Shown: piece by piece, positions 8,936-18,318 of the stretch | How positions within the stretch are numbered: the first letter of the stretch is position 1 | Layout: each line of letters opens with the position of its first letter | NCBI GenBank assembly: GCA_943789445.1 | Contig: CALSUC010000002.1 | Span: 248,001 to 312,000 of the forward strand | DNA length: 64,000 nt | Direction of reading: 5' to 3' | Source of the DNA: UBA4575 sp002386945 | GTDB taxonomy: Bacteria > Pseudomonadota > Gammaproteobacteria > UBA4575 | The notes under the pieces: model-generated | Database searches by the model: none | What the model saw: the letters and a program-made list of their open reading frames with translations, nothing else | What the model was told of the DNA's origin: nothing | Translations under genes and position numbers: made by a program

Positions 8936-11900
8936 ATGCGTCTTCGTAAAGTTAAAATGGCGGGCTTCAAGTCCTTTGTAGACCCAACAACTTTAGTTTT
9001 CCCTAGCGATATGGTCGGTATTGTAGGGCCAAATGGTTGTGGCAAATCGAATATCGTAGATGCCATCCGCTGGGTCATGGGTGCGAGCAGTAAACACATC
9101 CGTGGTGAAACCTTAGATGATGTGATCTTTAAGGGTTCTAGTGGCCGTCAACCGGTAGGTCAGGCGAGTATTGAGCTGGTGTTCGATAACTCAGCAGGTA
9201 AGGTTGGTGGTCAATATGCCTCCTATTCAGAAATTGCAGTGCGTCGCCAAGTCGCACGTGATGGTCAATCAAAATACTTTCTAAACGGAAGCAGCTGTCG
9301 CCGGCGTGATGTAGTCGATATCTTTTTAGGTACAGGTCTAGGCCCACGCAGTTATGCCATTATCGAGCAGGGTATGATTTCGCGTTTGATTGATGCGAAA
9401 CCTGAAGAGCTGCGCGTTTATCTAGAAGAAGCGGCTGGTATCTCCAAATATAAGGAACGTCGTCGCGAAACTGAAAATCGAATTCGCCATACACGTGAAA
9501 ACTTAGACCGCCTGAATGATTTGATCGATGAGATCACTAAGCAGATTGCCCGTTTAAAACGACAAGCCAATACAGCTGAAAGATATAAAACCTTAAAGGG
9601 TGAAGAGCGCCGTACCAAGGCCGAGCTATTACTATTAAAGTTGCAAAAACTGCAGAAAGAATTAGTCCAGCAGCAAGCCATTCTCGAATCAAAGCAGACC
9701 GCCTTAGAAGAAAGTGTAGCGCGATTACGAGCGATTGAAGCGACTTTAGAGAAGCAGCGAGAACAGCACTCGACTAGTAATGAGAAAGTAAACGCAGTAC
9801 AAGGCAAGTTCTATGAGATTGGATCTGAAATCTCACGATTAGAGCAAGCCATACAACATGCGACTGAAAGTAAGCAAAGACAGCAGCGTGAACTGCAAGA
9901 CTTAACGTCACAAATTGATCACATGCAGGCTGAGTTAAAGCAGCAGCATGAAGAGCAGGCTAGCGTTCGAGTAATAACCGAAGAGAAGGTAGAGGCCTTG
10001 CAACAGCTAGAGGTCGAGGTTGCTGCTGCATCTGAAAAGCTAACAAGCTCACAAGGCGCAGAGCGAACATGGCGTGAGTCATGGGATGCACTGATGTCAG
10101 ACATTAGCAAGCCAAGTCATCAAGTAGAGCGACAGACACAACAAATGTCTTCGCTACAACAACAGATTGATCAAACCCGTCAACGCCAACAGAAATTTAT
10201 TGATGAGCGGAATCTGCACTCACAAGACCAGCAGGCGAGTGATCTGGAGCCTGCTACAGCGGCCCTGAAGCAGAGAGAAGAAGAGCTCAACACACGTCAA
10301 ACTGAATTACAGCAACGTATCACTGAGATTGATAATACCCGCAGCCAGCTCAATCAGGAAAACCAACAGTTAGAGCAAATGGAAACCGATAGACGTGGTT
10401 TCCGTGAAGAACTGACTACCTTGCAAGCGTTGCAAAAAGCAGCCTTACAGGGGCAGCAGGAAGCGACATGGATTGAACAAAATCAGTTAAGTGATGCACC
10501 GATCCTAATCGATCAGATCGAAGTGGAAGCAGACTGGGAGAGTGCGGTTGAAACAGCCTTACAAGGCTATTTAGAGGCCGTTTGCACCTCAGATATTGCA
10601 GCAGTCGCAAATAACATTCAGGTCGATCAGCCAGCTCAGGTGATGTGTTATGACAGTTCCAATACCTCGGATGGCTCGATTAATGCTGAAACGTTAGCGA
10701 GCAAGGTGAAAAGTTCACTAGCGCTGAGTTCACAACTAGATCATGTCTTCATTGCCACTAGTCTAAGTGAGGCCTTGGCGATGCGTAATCGTTTGGCGGC
10801 ACATCAGTCAGTGATTACAGCTGATGGCATCTGGATGAGCGCCTCATGGCTACGCTTCAGTAAAGCAGATGATCAAGAACAGGGTGTTTTAAATCGCAAA
10901 GCCAATATTACTGAGCTGCAGTCTAAGCTCAGTACTCAAGAATCTAAGATTGAGACATTACAGTCTCAGCTGTTAGCGACTAAACAACAGCTACAGCAAA
11001 ACGAACAAGCACGAGAGCAGGCACAGCAGGCGCATAACCAGGCCTTTCAGTTACATACTGAAAGTAAGGCTGGCCTACAAAGACAAAAGACGGCTATTGA
11101 TCATTGGCAACAACGTAATAGCTCATTGTCTAATCTTATTGATGAGGCAAATGAATTACTCGCGGGTTATCAGCGACAACTAGAGCAGGCAACCGATGAG
11201 CGTGCCTTAGCGCAAACTAGTTTAGATGGTTATCTGCGTAATCGAGAAGAGCTTGCTGAACGCAAAGATGGTTTGATCGTTGCACTAGAGCAAGCACGTG
11301 CACAGAGTACCGAATTGCAAAACCGTCGCCATGCACTACAGCTGGAAATTGAGTCTGGGCGTACGCGCTTAGCCACTTCAACCTCAGCGATTGAACGTAT
11401 TGGCCAACAGATGACTCAGTCGAAACAACGTGTAGAAGAACTTAGCAGTCAGATTGGCGAAGTAGATAAGCCGATTGAGGAAATGAGTAGTCAGTTGAAA
11501 TCTGAGCTTGCCAGTAGAGTTGAGGTTGAGCAGTCGCTACAGAAAGAGCGTGAGGCCTTAGCTGCCTTGGAACAGTCGATTCGTGCTGCTGAAGAACAAC
11601 GAATGGCGATTGACCAAGAAACTGGTGAACAGCGTGAGAAATTAAATCAAATACAAATGGACTCGCAGGAATCTAAGGTTCGTGCACAGACTATCGAAGA
11701 GCAACTACAGGGCTTTGACTTCACGCATGAAGAACTAACTGAGCAATTAGCTGAAGAGGCTTCTTTAGAGCAGTGGGAGCAAAACGTTAGCGATCTGGAA
11801 GCTAAGATTAACCGTTTAGGGCCTATTAATTTAGCCGCTATCGATGAGTTTAAAGAACAGAGCGAACGTAAAGAGTATTTAGATTCACAGCATGAAGACT

Positions 11901-12433
11901 TAACTAAAGCCTTAGAAACCTTAGAAGGTGCTATGCGTAAGATTGACCGTGAAACAAAGGATCGTTTCAAGGATACTTTTGATCGTGTGAATGCGCATAT
12001 TCAAAGAATGTACCCACGCTTATTCCCTAATGGCAGTGCCTATCTTGAAATGGTCGGTGACGATCTATTGACGGCAGGTGTTGTCATTATGGCGCGTCCA
12101 CCAGGCAAGCGAGTATCGTCTATCCAGTTACTGTCGGGTGGCGAGAAAGCATTGACTGCGGTTGCTCTGGTGTTGGCGATTTTTGAATTGAATCCAGCGC
12201 CGTTCTGTTTGCTCGATGAGGTTGATGCGCCATTAGATGATGCTAACGTTGGTCGATTCTGTGACTTGATTAAGGATATGAGTGATCAAGTTCAGTTTGT
12301 CTTTATTACACATAATAAAACGACGATGGAGTACGCTGATCATTTGATGGGTGTGACCATGCATGAGCCTGGTGTTTCACGTTTAGTGTCAGTAGATATT
12401 GACGCTGCTGCTGAAATGGCAAATGCAAACTAA
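8936..12433 (+). CDS. smc: Chromosome segregation ATPase SMC
   Basis: Structural-maintenance-of-chromosomes protein that forms condensin with ScpA and ScpB, neither of which is in this window. With the ATG at 8936 the protein is 1165 aa and begins MRLRKVKMAGFKSF, the standard SMC start. The GTG at 8903 would add 11 unlikely residues. Walker A is GPNGCGKS at 31-38. Two long glutamine-rich coiled-coil arms (about 170-500 and 665-1000) flank a globular hinge around 505-660. The C-terminal head carries the signature LLSGGEKALTA and Walker B FCLLDEVDAPLDD. SMC rather than MukB is used here. The smc-zipA-ligA order is common in Gammaproteobacteria outside enterics. Confidence 0.96.
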   Translation: MRLRKVKMAGFKSFVDPTTLVFPSDMVGIVGPNGCGKSNIVDAIRWVMGASSKHIRGETLDDVIFKGSSGRQPVGQASIELVFDNSAGKVGGQYASYSEIAVRRQVARDGQSKYFLNGSSCRRRDVVDIFLGTGLGPRSYAIIEQGMISRLIDAKPEELRVYLEEAAGISKYKERRRETENRIRHTRENLDRLNDLIDEITKQIARLKRQANTAERYKTLKGEERRTKAELLLLKLQKLQKELVQQQAILESKQTALEESVARLRAIEATLEKQREQHSTSNEKVNAVQGKFYEIGSEISRLEQAIQHATESKQRQQRELQDLTSQIDHMQAELKQQHEEQASVRVITEEKVEALQQLEVEVAAASEKLTSSQGAERTWRESWDALMSDISKPSHQVERQTQQMSSLQQQIDQTRQRQQKFIDERNLHSQDQQASDLEPATAALKQREEELNTRQTELQQRITEIDNTRSQLNQENQQLEQMETDRRGFREELTTLQALQKAALQGQQEATWIEQNQLSDAPILIDQIEVEADWESAVETALQGYLEAVCTSDIAAVANNIQVDQPAQVMCYDSSNTSDGSINAETLASKVKSSLALSSQLDHVFIATSLSEALAMRNRLAAHQSVITADGIWMSASWLRFSKADDQEQGVLNRKANITELQSKLSTQESKIETLQSQLLATKQQLQQNEQAREQAQQAHNQAFQLHTESKAGLQRQKTAIDHWQQRNSSLSNLIDEANELLAGYQRQLEQATDERALAQTSLDGYLRNREELAERKDGLIVALEQARAQSTELQNRRHALQLEIESGRTRLATSTSAIERIGQQMTQSKQRVEELSSQIGEVDKPIEEMSSQLKSELASRVEVEQSLQKEREALAALEQSIRAAEEQRMAIDQETGEQREKLNQIQMDSQESKVRAQTIEEQLQGFDFTHEELTEQLAEEASLEQWEQNVSDLEAKINRLGPINLAAIDEFKEQSERKEYLDSQHEDLTKALETLEGAMRKIDRETKDRFKDTFDRVNAHIQRMYPRLFPNGSAYLEMVGDDLLTAGVVIMARPPGKRVSSIQLLSGGEKALTAVALVLAIFELNPAPFCLLDEVDAPLDDANVGRFCDLIKDMSDQVQFVFITHNKTTMEYADHLMGVTMHEPGVSRLVSVDIDAAAEMANAN

Positions 12434-12459
12434 GTCTAACTACTGAGCGGGAGTACGTT

Positions 12460-13209
12460 GTGTCTGCGTTAGAGCTAAGACTATTAATGATCGTAATTGG
12501 GTTACTGATTATTGTCGTGCTGTATATCTGGTATCGCGGTAGTCGCAACGACGATATTGTGAATATCTTTGAAGAAGAAGATGACACCTTTCTTGATGAT
12601 ATACCGGACTTTGATTCCTTCGATGAGCAGGAACCTGTTGCAGTGCCTGAGGATATGCGAGATGAATTTCAGGATGTCAGTCAAGACTTGCGCGAACAGG
12701 CAATAGTTAAACGCCAAGAGGAGCGTAAGAACCCAACTGTTGAAGGTAAAACAGTGGTGACTAAAAGCCGTAATGAAGAGATCGATGACAGTGAGAAGAT
12801 CGTGGTCTTACATGTTGTTGCGCTGGATGGAGAAGCCTTTAGTGGCCCAGTGATCGAACAAATGATGGTGGAGCTAGAGCTTGAGTATGGTGATATGGGT
12901 GCGTATCACCTTAATGTAAAACTGCAAGATCAGGCGCATAGCATGTATTGCGTTTTAAACATGTTTAAACCGGGTGCCTTTGACCCAGAAAATATGGATC
13001 TATTCATGACGCAGGGATTGATCTTTATCCTGCGATTGCCAGGGCCTGAAGACGGCTTGAAAGCCTTTAATATTATGTACGAGCATGCCTGTCGTTTTGC
13101 CACGTTCTGTAATGGTGAAGTGCTTGATGATCGCCGCCAATTAATGAATGACGATACCTTGATGAGTCTAAAGGAGCACGTGCAGTTATTTAGTCTGCGT
13201 GCCGGTTAA
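12460..13209 (+). CDS. zipA: Cell division protein ZipA
   Basis: Inner-membrane anchor that tethers FtsZ at the division site. Residues 1-26 form an N-terminal membrane segment (LELRLLMIVIGLLIIVVLYIWY-like), followed by a short acidic linker (about 30-105). A C-terminal FtsZ-binding domain (about 115-249) contains VVALDGEAFSGPVIEQMM, MYCVLNMFKPGAF and LIFILRLPGPEDGLKAFNIM. The start is a GTG with GCGGGAG upstream. The linker is shorter than in E. coli ZipA (328 aa), as in Pseudomonas-like relatives. It lies between smc (26 bp) and ligA (6 bp), probably one operon. Confidence 0.93.
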   Translation: MSALELRLLMIVIGLLIIVVLYIWYRGSRNDDIVNIFEEEDDTFLDDIPDFDSFDEQEPVAVPEDMRDEFQDVSQDLREQAIVKRQEERKNPTVEGKTVVTKSRNEEIDDSEKIVVLHVVALDGEAFSGPVIEQMMVELELEYGDMGAYHLNVKLQDQAHSMYCVLNMFKPGAFDPENMDLFMTQGLIFILRLPGPEDGLKAFNIMYEHACRFATFCNGEVLDDRRQLMNDDTLMSLKEHVQLFSLRAG

Positions 13210-13215
13210 GTATCT

Positions 13216-15234
13216 GTGGGAGTTTCTAACAAACAAGCTCTAGAGCAATTGCGTAGTACGATTCGTGACTACGACTATCAATACTATGTACTAGATGATC
13301 CTAGTGTGCCTGATGCCGAATATGATCGCTTGATGCGAGAGTTGCTGACAATAGAAGCCTCTGATCCGACCCTGATTAGTTCAGATTCCCCCAGTCAACG
13401 CGTTGCTGGTCAGGCCTTAAATGCATTTCAACAAATCAAGCATGAACGCCCTATGTTGTCTTTGGGCAACGTCTTTAGTGAAGAAGAATTACAGGCCTTT
13501 GATGAGCGCTTGCGTAAACGCCTGGGTGAAGATCAAACGCTGGCCTATGTCGGAGAGCCAAAGTTAGATGGTTTGGCCATTAGTGTTCTATATGAAGATG
13601 GTCAGCTAATACGTGCAGCAACACGTGGTGACGGTCAGGTCGGTGAGGATATCACTGAGAATGCTCGTACCATACGTTCAATCCCTCTCTGCTTGCAGGG
13701 TGATGATTTCCCACGACGATTGGAAGTGCGTGGTGAGGTGTTCATTTCAAAAGGTGGTTTTCAGCGACTAAATGCACAGGCGCGTGAGCGTGAAGAGAAA
13801 GAGTTTGTAAATCCACGGAATGCCGCAGCAGGTAGTTTGCGTCAATTAGATCCAAGCATTACTGCAGCAAGGCCAATAGAAGTTTTTTTCTATTCTTTGG
13901 GAACGGTTTCAGAAGACTTTATTCCGCAGCAGCATTTTTCTGTATTGCAGCATTTGCAATCGTGGGGATTGCGCGTGAACCCTTTAATTGAGCAGTTGAA
14001 CGGTGCTGCTGATTGCTATCGTTATTATCAAAAAATGGCGGACAAAAGAGAACGGTTAGATTATGAGATTGATGGCATTGTCTACAAGATAGATTCAATC
14101 GCACTACAAGACGAGTTAGGCTATGTTTCGCGTGCACCACGTTGGGCCACTGCACATAAATTTCCAGCACAAGAAGAGCTGACACAGGTGCGAGAAATCG
14201 AGTTTCAAGTGGGCCGGACGGGGGCGATCACTCCGGTGGCACGTCTAGAACCAGTCTTCGTCGGTGGTGTAACCGTCAGTAATGCGACCTTACATAATAT
14301 GGATGAAGTCCGACGTAAAGATGTCAGAGTGGGTGATAGTGTCATCGTGCGTAGGGCCGGAGATGTGATTCCAGAGGTGGTGAAAGTAGTCTTGGCGCGT
14401 AGACCAAGTAACACTCAAAGCGTGCAACTACCAGAGGCCTGCCCAGAGTGCGCCAGCCCATTGCAGCAGCTTGAAGGACTAGCTGTTGTCCGATGTAGTG
14501 GTGGTTTCACTTGCCCGGCACAGCGTAAAGGGGCGTTAAAACATTATGCTTCGCGTAAAGCGATGGATATTGAAGGTCTCGGTGACAAACTGATTGATCA
14601 GTTGGTAGAACAAGATCTTGTGCGTGAGTTGGATGATCTTTATCGCCTGCAGTGGCAACCATTAGCTGATTTAGATCGTATGGCTGAAAAGTCTGCACGC
14701 AATTTAGTGGCCGCTATTGCCAACAGTCGAGAGACACAATGCTCACGTTTCATTTATGCCTTGGGTATTCGTGAAGTAGGTGAGGCCACTGCAACTGCTC
14801 TAGCAGAACATTTTGTGCAAGAACTGGATGCCTTGATGCAGGCTGATTTGGAACAGTTATTGTTGATTGACGATGTTGGGCCAGTGGTTGCTCAGAATAT
14901 TGTTGATTACTTCGCTTTGGAAAAGAATAAAAACATGTTGCAGCGTTTAACGCATGATATGGGTGTTGTTTGGCCACACTCACAGACAGTGTTGAATCCT
15001 ACTGAAGCCTCCTTAGCTGGCTGTACCTATGTGATTACGGGGACTTTAAGTGTGATGTCACGTGAGCAAGCCGCAGAACGTTTGCGTGCACAGGGTGCTA
15101 AAGTAAGCTCCAGTGTTTCGGCGAAAACTACAGGCTTGATTGCTGGTGAGAAAGCTGGCTCAAAGTTGCAGAAGGCAGAGAAGCTTGGTCTACCCATCCT
15201 CTCTGAAGCAGATTTGCTGCAGTTACTTAACTAG
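13216..15234 (+). CDS. ligA: NAD-dependent DNA ligase LigA
   Basis: Essential ligase sealing Okazaki fragments using NAD+. The N-terminal Ia domain has YYVLDDPSVPDAEYDRL. The adenylated lysine is in EPKLDGLAIS, near residue 116. The OB-fold follows, then a four-cysteine zinc finger (CPECASP and CSGGFTCPAQ, about 405-430), helix-hairpin-helix repeats (IEGLGDKLIDQL, ALGIREVGEATA) and a BRCT domain (about 595-672, LAGCTYVITGTLSV). At 672 aa it is full length. It starts with GTG 6 bp after zipA, suggesting coupled translation. Confidence 0.98.
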   Translation: MGVSNKQALEQLRSTIRDYDYQYYVLDDPSVPDAEYDRLMRELLTIEASDPTLISSDSPSQRVAGQALNAFQQIKHERPMLSLGNVFSEEELQAFDERLRKRLGEDQTLAYVGEPKLDGLAISVLYEDGQLIRAATRGDGQVGEDITENARTIRSIPLCLQGDDFPRRLEVRGEVFISKGGFQRLNAQAREREEKEFVNPRNAAAGSLRQLDPSITAARPIEVFFYSLGTVSEDFIPQQHFSVLQHLQSWGLRVNPLIEQLNGAADCYRYYQKMADKRERLDYEIDGIVYKIDSIALQDELGYVSRAPRWATAHKFPAQEELTQVREIEFQVGRTGAITPVARLEPVFVGGVTVSNATLHNMDEVRRKDVRVGDSVIVRRAGDVIPEVVKVVLARRPSNTQSVQLPEACPECASPLQQLEGLAVVRCSGGFTCPAQRKGALKHYASRKAMDIEGLGDKLIDQLVEQDLVRELDDLYRLQWQPLADLDRMAEKSARNLVAAIANSRETQCSRFIYALGIREVGEATATALAEHFVQELDALMQADLEQLLLIDDVGPVVAQNIVDYFALEKNKNMLQRLTHDMGVVWPHSQTVLNPTEASLAGCTYVITGTLSVMSREQAAERLRAQGAKVSSSVSAKTTGLIAGEKAGSKLQKAEKLGLPILSEADLLQLLN

Positions 15235-15253
15235 GTATTGGGGCACACTCAAA

Positions 15254-15766
15254 ATGAAAGGATTATTAGACCATGGCTTACGCTTAATCAGCTTGCGAGA
15301 TACGCCTGCTGATAGTCCGTCCTCAAAGTTAACCCAGCGTAACTTGGTGTTAGCTTATGTCTTACTCGCGATATTATCTATCGCTGGCCAGTTTGGTTTA
15401 GCAGAGGCCATAGTGCATGCCATCTGCGATGTGGCAATTTTATTTGCATTTACCAAGCTATTGCTGATGAAGCATCCTGAACGTATTGATCAGACCTTTA
15501 ATGCATTTTTATTGGCGGGTGTTTTCATAGGCCTAGTACACAGCCTCATGATGACCTTGTTTATTAATGAGCAAACAGACCTTGCTCAAGCCCCCTTATT
15601 AAGTCTGTTTTTTATGGTGCTTGCCTTTTGGCTAGTGCTTGTCTATGGACACATTGTGCGAAACGCGATCGATGTGAAATTATCCTCTGGTATCTTGATT
15701 AGCTTAGGCCTACTGACCTTGAATTTTTTAGCGATGATTACTCTCGCCAGTATTATCAGCTTCTAG
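15254..15766 (+). CDS. Four-TM membrane protein of unknown function
   Basis: I do not recognise the family. The likely start is the ATG at 15254 (MKGLLDHGLRLI); the open frame extends further upstream only as an out-of-frame shadow of ligA. The 170-residue protein has a short polar N-terminus (about 30 residues) and four hydrophobic segments near 33-60, 82-105, 112-135 and 148-170. A positively charged loop (KLLLMKHPERIDQ) lies after the first hydrophobic block. No enzymatic motif is visible. It lies 19 bp after ligA and 17 bp before mpl, so it is probably cotranscribed with them. Confidence 0.75.
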   Translation: MKGLLDHGLRLISLRDTPADSPSSKLTQRNLVLAYVLLAILSIAGQFGLAEAIVHAICDVAILFAFTKLLLMKHPERIDQTFNAFLLAGVFIGLVHSLMMTLFINEQTDLAQAPLLSLFFMVLAFWLVLVYGHIVRNAIDVKLSSGILISLGLLTLNFLAMITLASIISF

Positions 15767-15783
15767 TGTGATGAGTATTTAAT

Positions 15784-17172
15784 ATGCATGTTCATATTCT
15801 AGGTATCTGTGGCACATTTATGGGCAGTTTGGCTGTTCTGGCTAAACAGCTGGGTTATCGGGTGACGGGATCTGATGTTGCTGTGTACCCACCGATGAGT
15901 ACACAGCTTGAACGTGCTGGCATTGAATTGATTGAAGGCTTTGATGTTGATCAGTTGGGATTGAATCCAGATCAAATTATTGTTGGTAATGTCATGACGC
16001 GTGGTCATGCCGTGATTGAAGAGATGTTGGAGCGCAAGCTGGAGTTAATTTCTGGGCCGCAGTGGTTAGCACAGCATGTCTTGCGTGATCGTTGGGTCTT
16101 AGCAGTGGCTGGCACGCATGGTAAGACAACTACAGCCAGTATGTTGGCTTGGATCTTGGAGTATGCAGGGTTAAAGCCTGGATTTTTAATTGGTGGTGCA
16201 GTCAATAATTTTGATTATTCTGCACGCTTAGGTGAGACCCCCTTTTTTGTCATTGAAGCAGATGAATATGACACCGCATTTTTTGATAAGCGGTCTAAGT
16301 TTGTGCACTACTCGCCACGCACATTGATTCTTAATAATCTGGAATTTGATCATGCGGATATCTTTCGTGACTTAGAGGATATTCAGCGTCAATTTAGGCA
16401 TTTACTCAAGTTGATGCCAGCGACAGGTCAGATGATTATTAATGCAGACGATAAAAATTTATCGGCATTGCATGAAGAAGCACAGTGGTGTGAAAAAGAG
16501 TTTTTTGGTCTTAAGTCTGTAAATGATCAACCACAAGGGTGGCAATTACTGACAGGCAAGCAAGATGCTAATGATCTGAACCAGGATGCTTTGTGCTTCA
16601 CGCTGGATGGACAAGCCTATGCTGGAGAGCTGTCTCAGCCTGGCCAACATAATCAAATGAATGCCCTTGCTGCGATGGCAGCGGCACGACATGTAGGTGT
16701 GACACCAGATATTGCCTTGGCAGCCTTGCAAGAGTTTCGTGGTGTGCGTCGACGCATGGAGCTTAAAGGCGTACATGCCGGAGTCAGTGTCTATGATGAC
16801 TTTGCCCATCACCCAACGGCTATTCGTTGTACGGTCGAATCGTTTAGCAAGCGTCAGGATGAAAGATCGGGGCGTTTGATTGTGATTCTAGAGCCACGCT
16901 CCAACAGTATGCAAATGGGTGTTCATAAAGACCAATTGGCGACCTCGCTCGCTGCTGCTGAGCACTGTTTTGTTTTTGATAATGGTAGTCTGGAATGGTC
17001 GCTAGCAGAGGTCTTTAGTGATTCTAGTGTGGTCATTCAGGATGATGTTGAACTGCTTGTGCAGTCTGTAGCTGATTTGGCGCAAGCAGGTGATAACGTG
17101 TTGGTTTTAAGTAATGGCGGCTTTCAAGGGTTTTGTGAGCGTCTGTGTAAGCAGTTATCTAAGATTAGTTAA
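15784..17172 (+). CDS. mpl: UDP-N-acetylmuramate:L-Ala-gamma-D-Glu-meso-DAP ligase Mpl
   Basis: Murein-recycling ligase that joins the tripeptide salvaged from old peptidoglycan to UDP-MurNAc. The N-terminal Rossmann domain starts MHVHILGICGTFMGSLAVLA, the Mpl version of the MurC start. The ATP loop is GTHGKTTTASML, and Mur-ligase motifs EADEYDTAFFDKRSKF, NNLEFDHADIF and YDDFAHHPTAI are present. The closing Mur C-terminal domain ends near LSNGGFQGFCERL. At 462 aa it matches Mpl. anmK at 36-37 kb gives a second peptidoglycan-recycling enzyme in the window. Confidence 0.96.
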   Translation: MHVHILGICGTFMGSLAVLAKQLGYRVTGSDVAVYPPMSTQLERAGIELIEGFDVDQLGLNPDQIIVGNVMTRGHAVIEEMLERKLELISGPQWLAQHVLRDRWVLAVAGTHGKTTTASMLAWILEYAGLKPGFLIGGAVNNFDYSARLGETPFFVIEADEYDTAFFDKRSKFVHYSPRTLILNNLEFDHADIFRDLEDIQRQFRHLLKLMPATGQMIINADDKNLSALHEEAQWCEKEFFGLKSVNDQPQGWQLLTGKQDANDLNQDALCFTLDGQAYAGELSQPGQHNQMNALAAMAAARHVGVTPDIALAALQEFRGVRRRMELKGVHAGVSVYDDFAHHPTAIRCTVESFSKRQDERSGRLIVILEPRSNSMQMGVHKDQLATSLAAAEHCFVFDNGSLEWSLAEVFSDSSVVIQDDVELLVQSVADLAQAGDNVLVLSNGGFQGFCERLCKQLSKIS

Positions 17173-17301
17173 GACTTTTGCCGGGTTGCAGTATCTGAAC
17201 ATCAATCTTACTTTATATTGATCTGTACAATTCGCTAGCAAGACGCAGGGTGCACGCAGATTATGCTACCATTCTGGTCATCTTAAGCATGGTGAATCTG
17301 C

Positions 17302-17907
17302 ATGCAGTTGCCCATATTTCCATTAAATACTCTGGTCTTTCCAGGTGGCGTTTTAGCGCTACGTATCTTCGAGACGCGTTATCTCGATATGGTGCGAAAT
17401 TGCGCACGGGATAATACTGAATTCGTGATTACTCTTGCTAGTGATCAGCGTGCAGCAGAGATGTCTTATGCTAAGACTGCGACCGTTGTGCGTATTGTTG
17501 ATTGGGATACTTTACCGGATGGCCTGCTAGGCGTCACCGTTGAAGGGATGCGTCGCGTTAGTATTGCTGATGCCAAAGTTCAACCTGACCAGCTTCTAAT
17601 GGCGGACGTTGAAACCATAGCAGAAGATGAAGATCTGCCCTTAGATGAAACATTTAAGGCGTGGGCCGATTTGATTAAATCAGTATTAACTCATCTGGGC
17701 GCACCTTACAGCCAGTTAGAATTCCAGCTGGAGAGTGCAAACTGGGTGGCATCACGTATGACTGAAGTGTTGCCTTTGGAGTTATCTATTAAGCAAAAGA
17801 TCTTAGAAATTAATCATCCTACTGTGCGACTTGAGCATTTGCGTGAAGCGTTGCAGGATGTTGAATACTACAAAAAAAGAGCCAAATTCATGAATAAGGA
17901 GGAATGA
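17302..17907 (+). CDS. Lon-protease N-terminal (substrate-binding) domain protein
   Basis: Stand-alone Lon-N/LonS domain of 201 aa without the ATPase or protease parts. The N-terminal MQLPIFPLNTLVFPGGVLALRIFETRY is the hallmark of this family, followed by conserved GTVVRI-like TATVVRIVDWD. The C-terminal half is helical. Such proteins are widespread in Proteobacteria; their role is not well defined. The stop codon overlaps the start of the thioredoxin gene by one base, so the two products are translationally coupled. A 129-bp gap separates it from mpl. Confidence 0.88.
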   Translation: MQLPIFPLNTLVFPGGVLALRIFETRYLDMVRNCARDNTEFVITLASDQRAAEMSYAKTATVVRIVDWDTLPDGLLGVTVEGMRRVSIADAKVQPDQLLMADVETIAEDEDLPLDETFKAWADLIKSVLTHLGAPYSQLEFQLESANWVASRMTEVLPLELSIKQKILEINHPTVRLEHLREALQDVEYYKKRAKFMNKEE

Positions 17908-18287
17908 TGGCAACCCTAGAACTGACCGCAGAAAACTTTAATGAAACGATTGAGAACAATGACATTGTGATTGTTGATTTTTGGGCGCCCTGGTGTGGTC
18001 CCTGTAAATCGTTTGCACCTACTTTTGAGGCAGCTTCTGAAAGCCATCCTGATGTCGTATTTGCCAAGGTGAATACAGAAGATGAGACTGAGCTAGCACA
18101 GGGTTGCAGCATACGTTCGATCCCTACCTTGATGTTGTTTCGTCAAAAAATCTTATTATTTAATGAGGCAGGTGCATTAGCTCCTGCGCAGCTTGAAGAT
18201 ATGGTAGCTAAGGTGAAAGAGCTGGATATGGACCAAGTACGTGCTTCTATGGCGGAAGCAGAAGCGGAACAAGCACAGGGGGAATAA
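17907..18287 (+). CDS. Thioredoxin-family protein with acidic C-terminal tail
   Basis: Cytoplasmic thioredoxin-fold protein of 126 aa. The active site is WCGPCKSF (in FWAPWCGPCK), and the cis-proline is in RSIPTLMLF, so it should be a working dithiol redox protein. The start chosen is the ATG at 17907: a strong AAGGAGG sits 5 bp before it, whereas the ATG at 17904 is too close to that site. Compared with TrxA (about 108 aa) it carries a C-terminal extension of about 20 residues rich in Ala/Glu (MAEAEAEQAQGE). It is coupled to the upstream Lon-N gene. The client protein is unknown. Confidence 0.9.
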   Translation: MATLELTAENFNETIENNDIVIVDFWAPWCGPCKSFAPTFEAASESHPDVVFAKVNTEDETELAQGCSIRSIPTLMLFRQKILLFNEAGALAPAQLEDMVAKVKELDMDQVRASMAEAEAEQAQGE

Positions 18288-18318
18288 CTCCCCTTGTAGT
18301 TTAATTAAGCACTTAATA

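Noticed and set aside
15140..15253. Upstream part of the open frame of the four-TM protein
   Set aside because: It overlaps ligA in another frame and is rich in Arg/Ser without membrane character; the ATG at 15254 is the better start.
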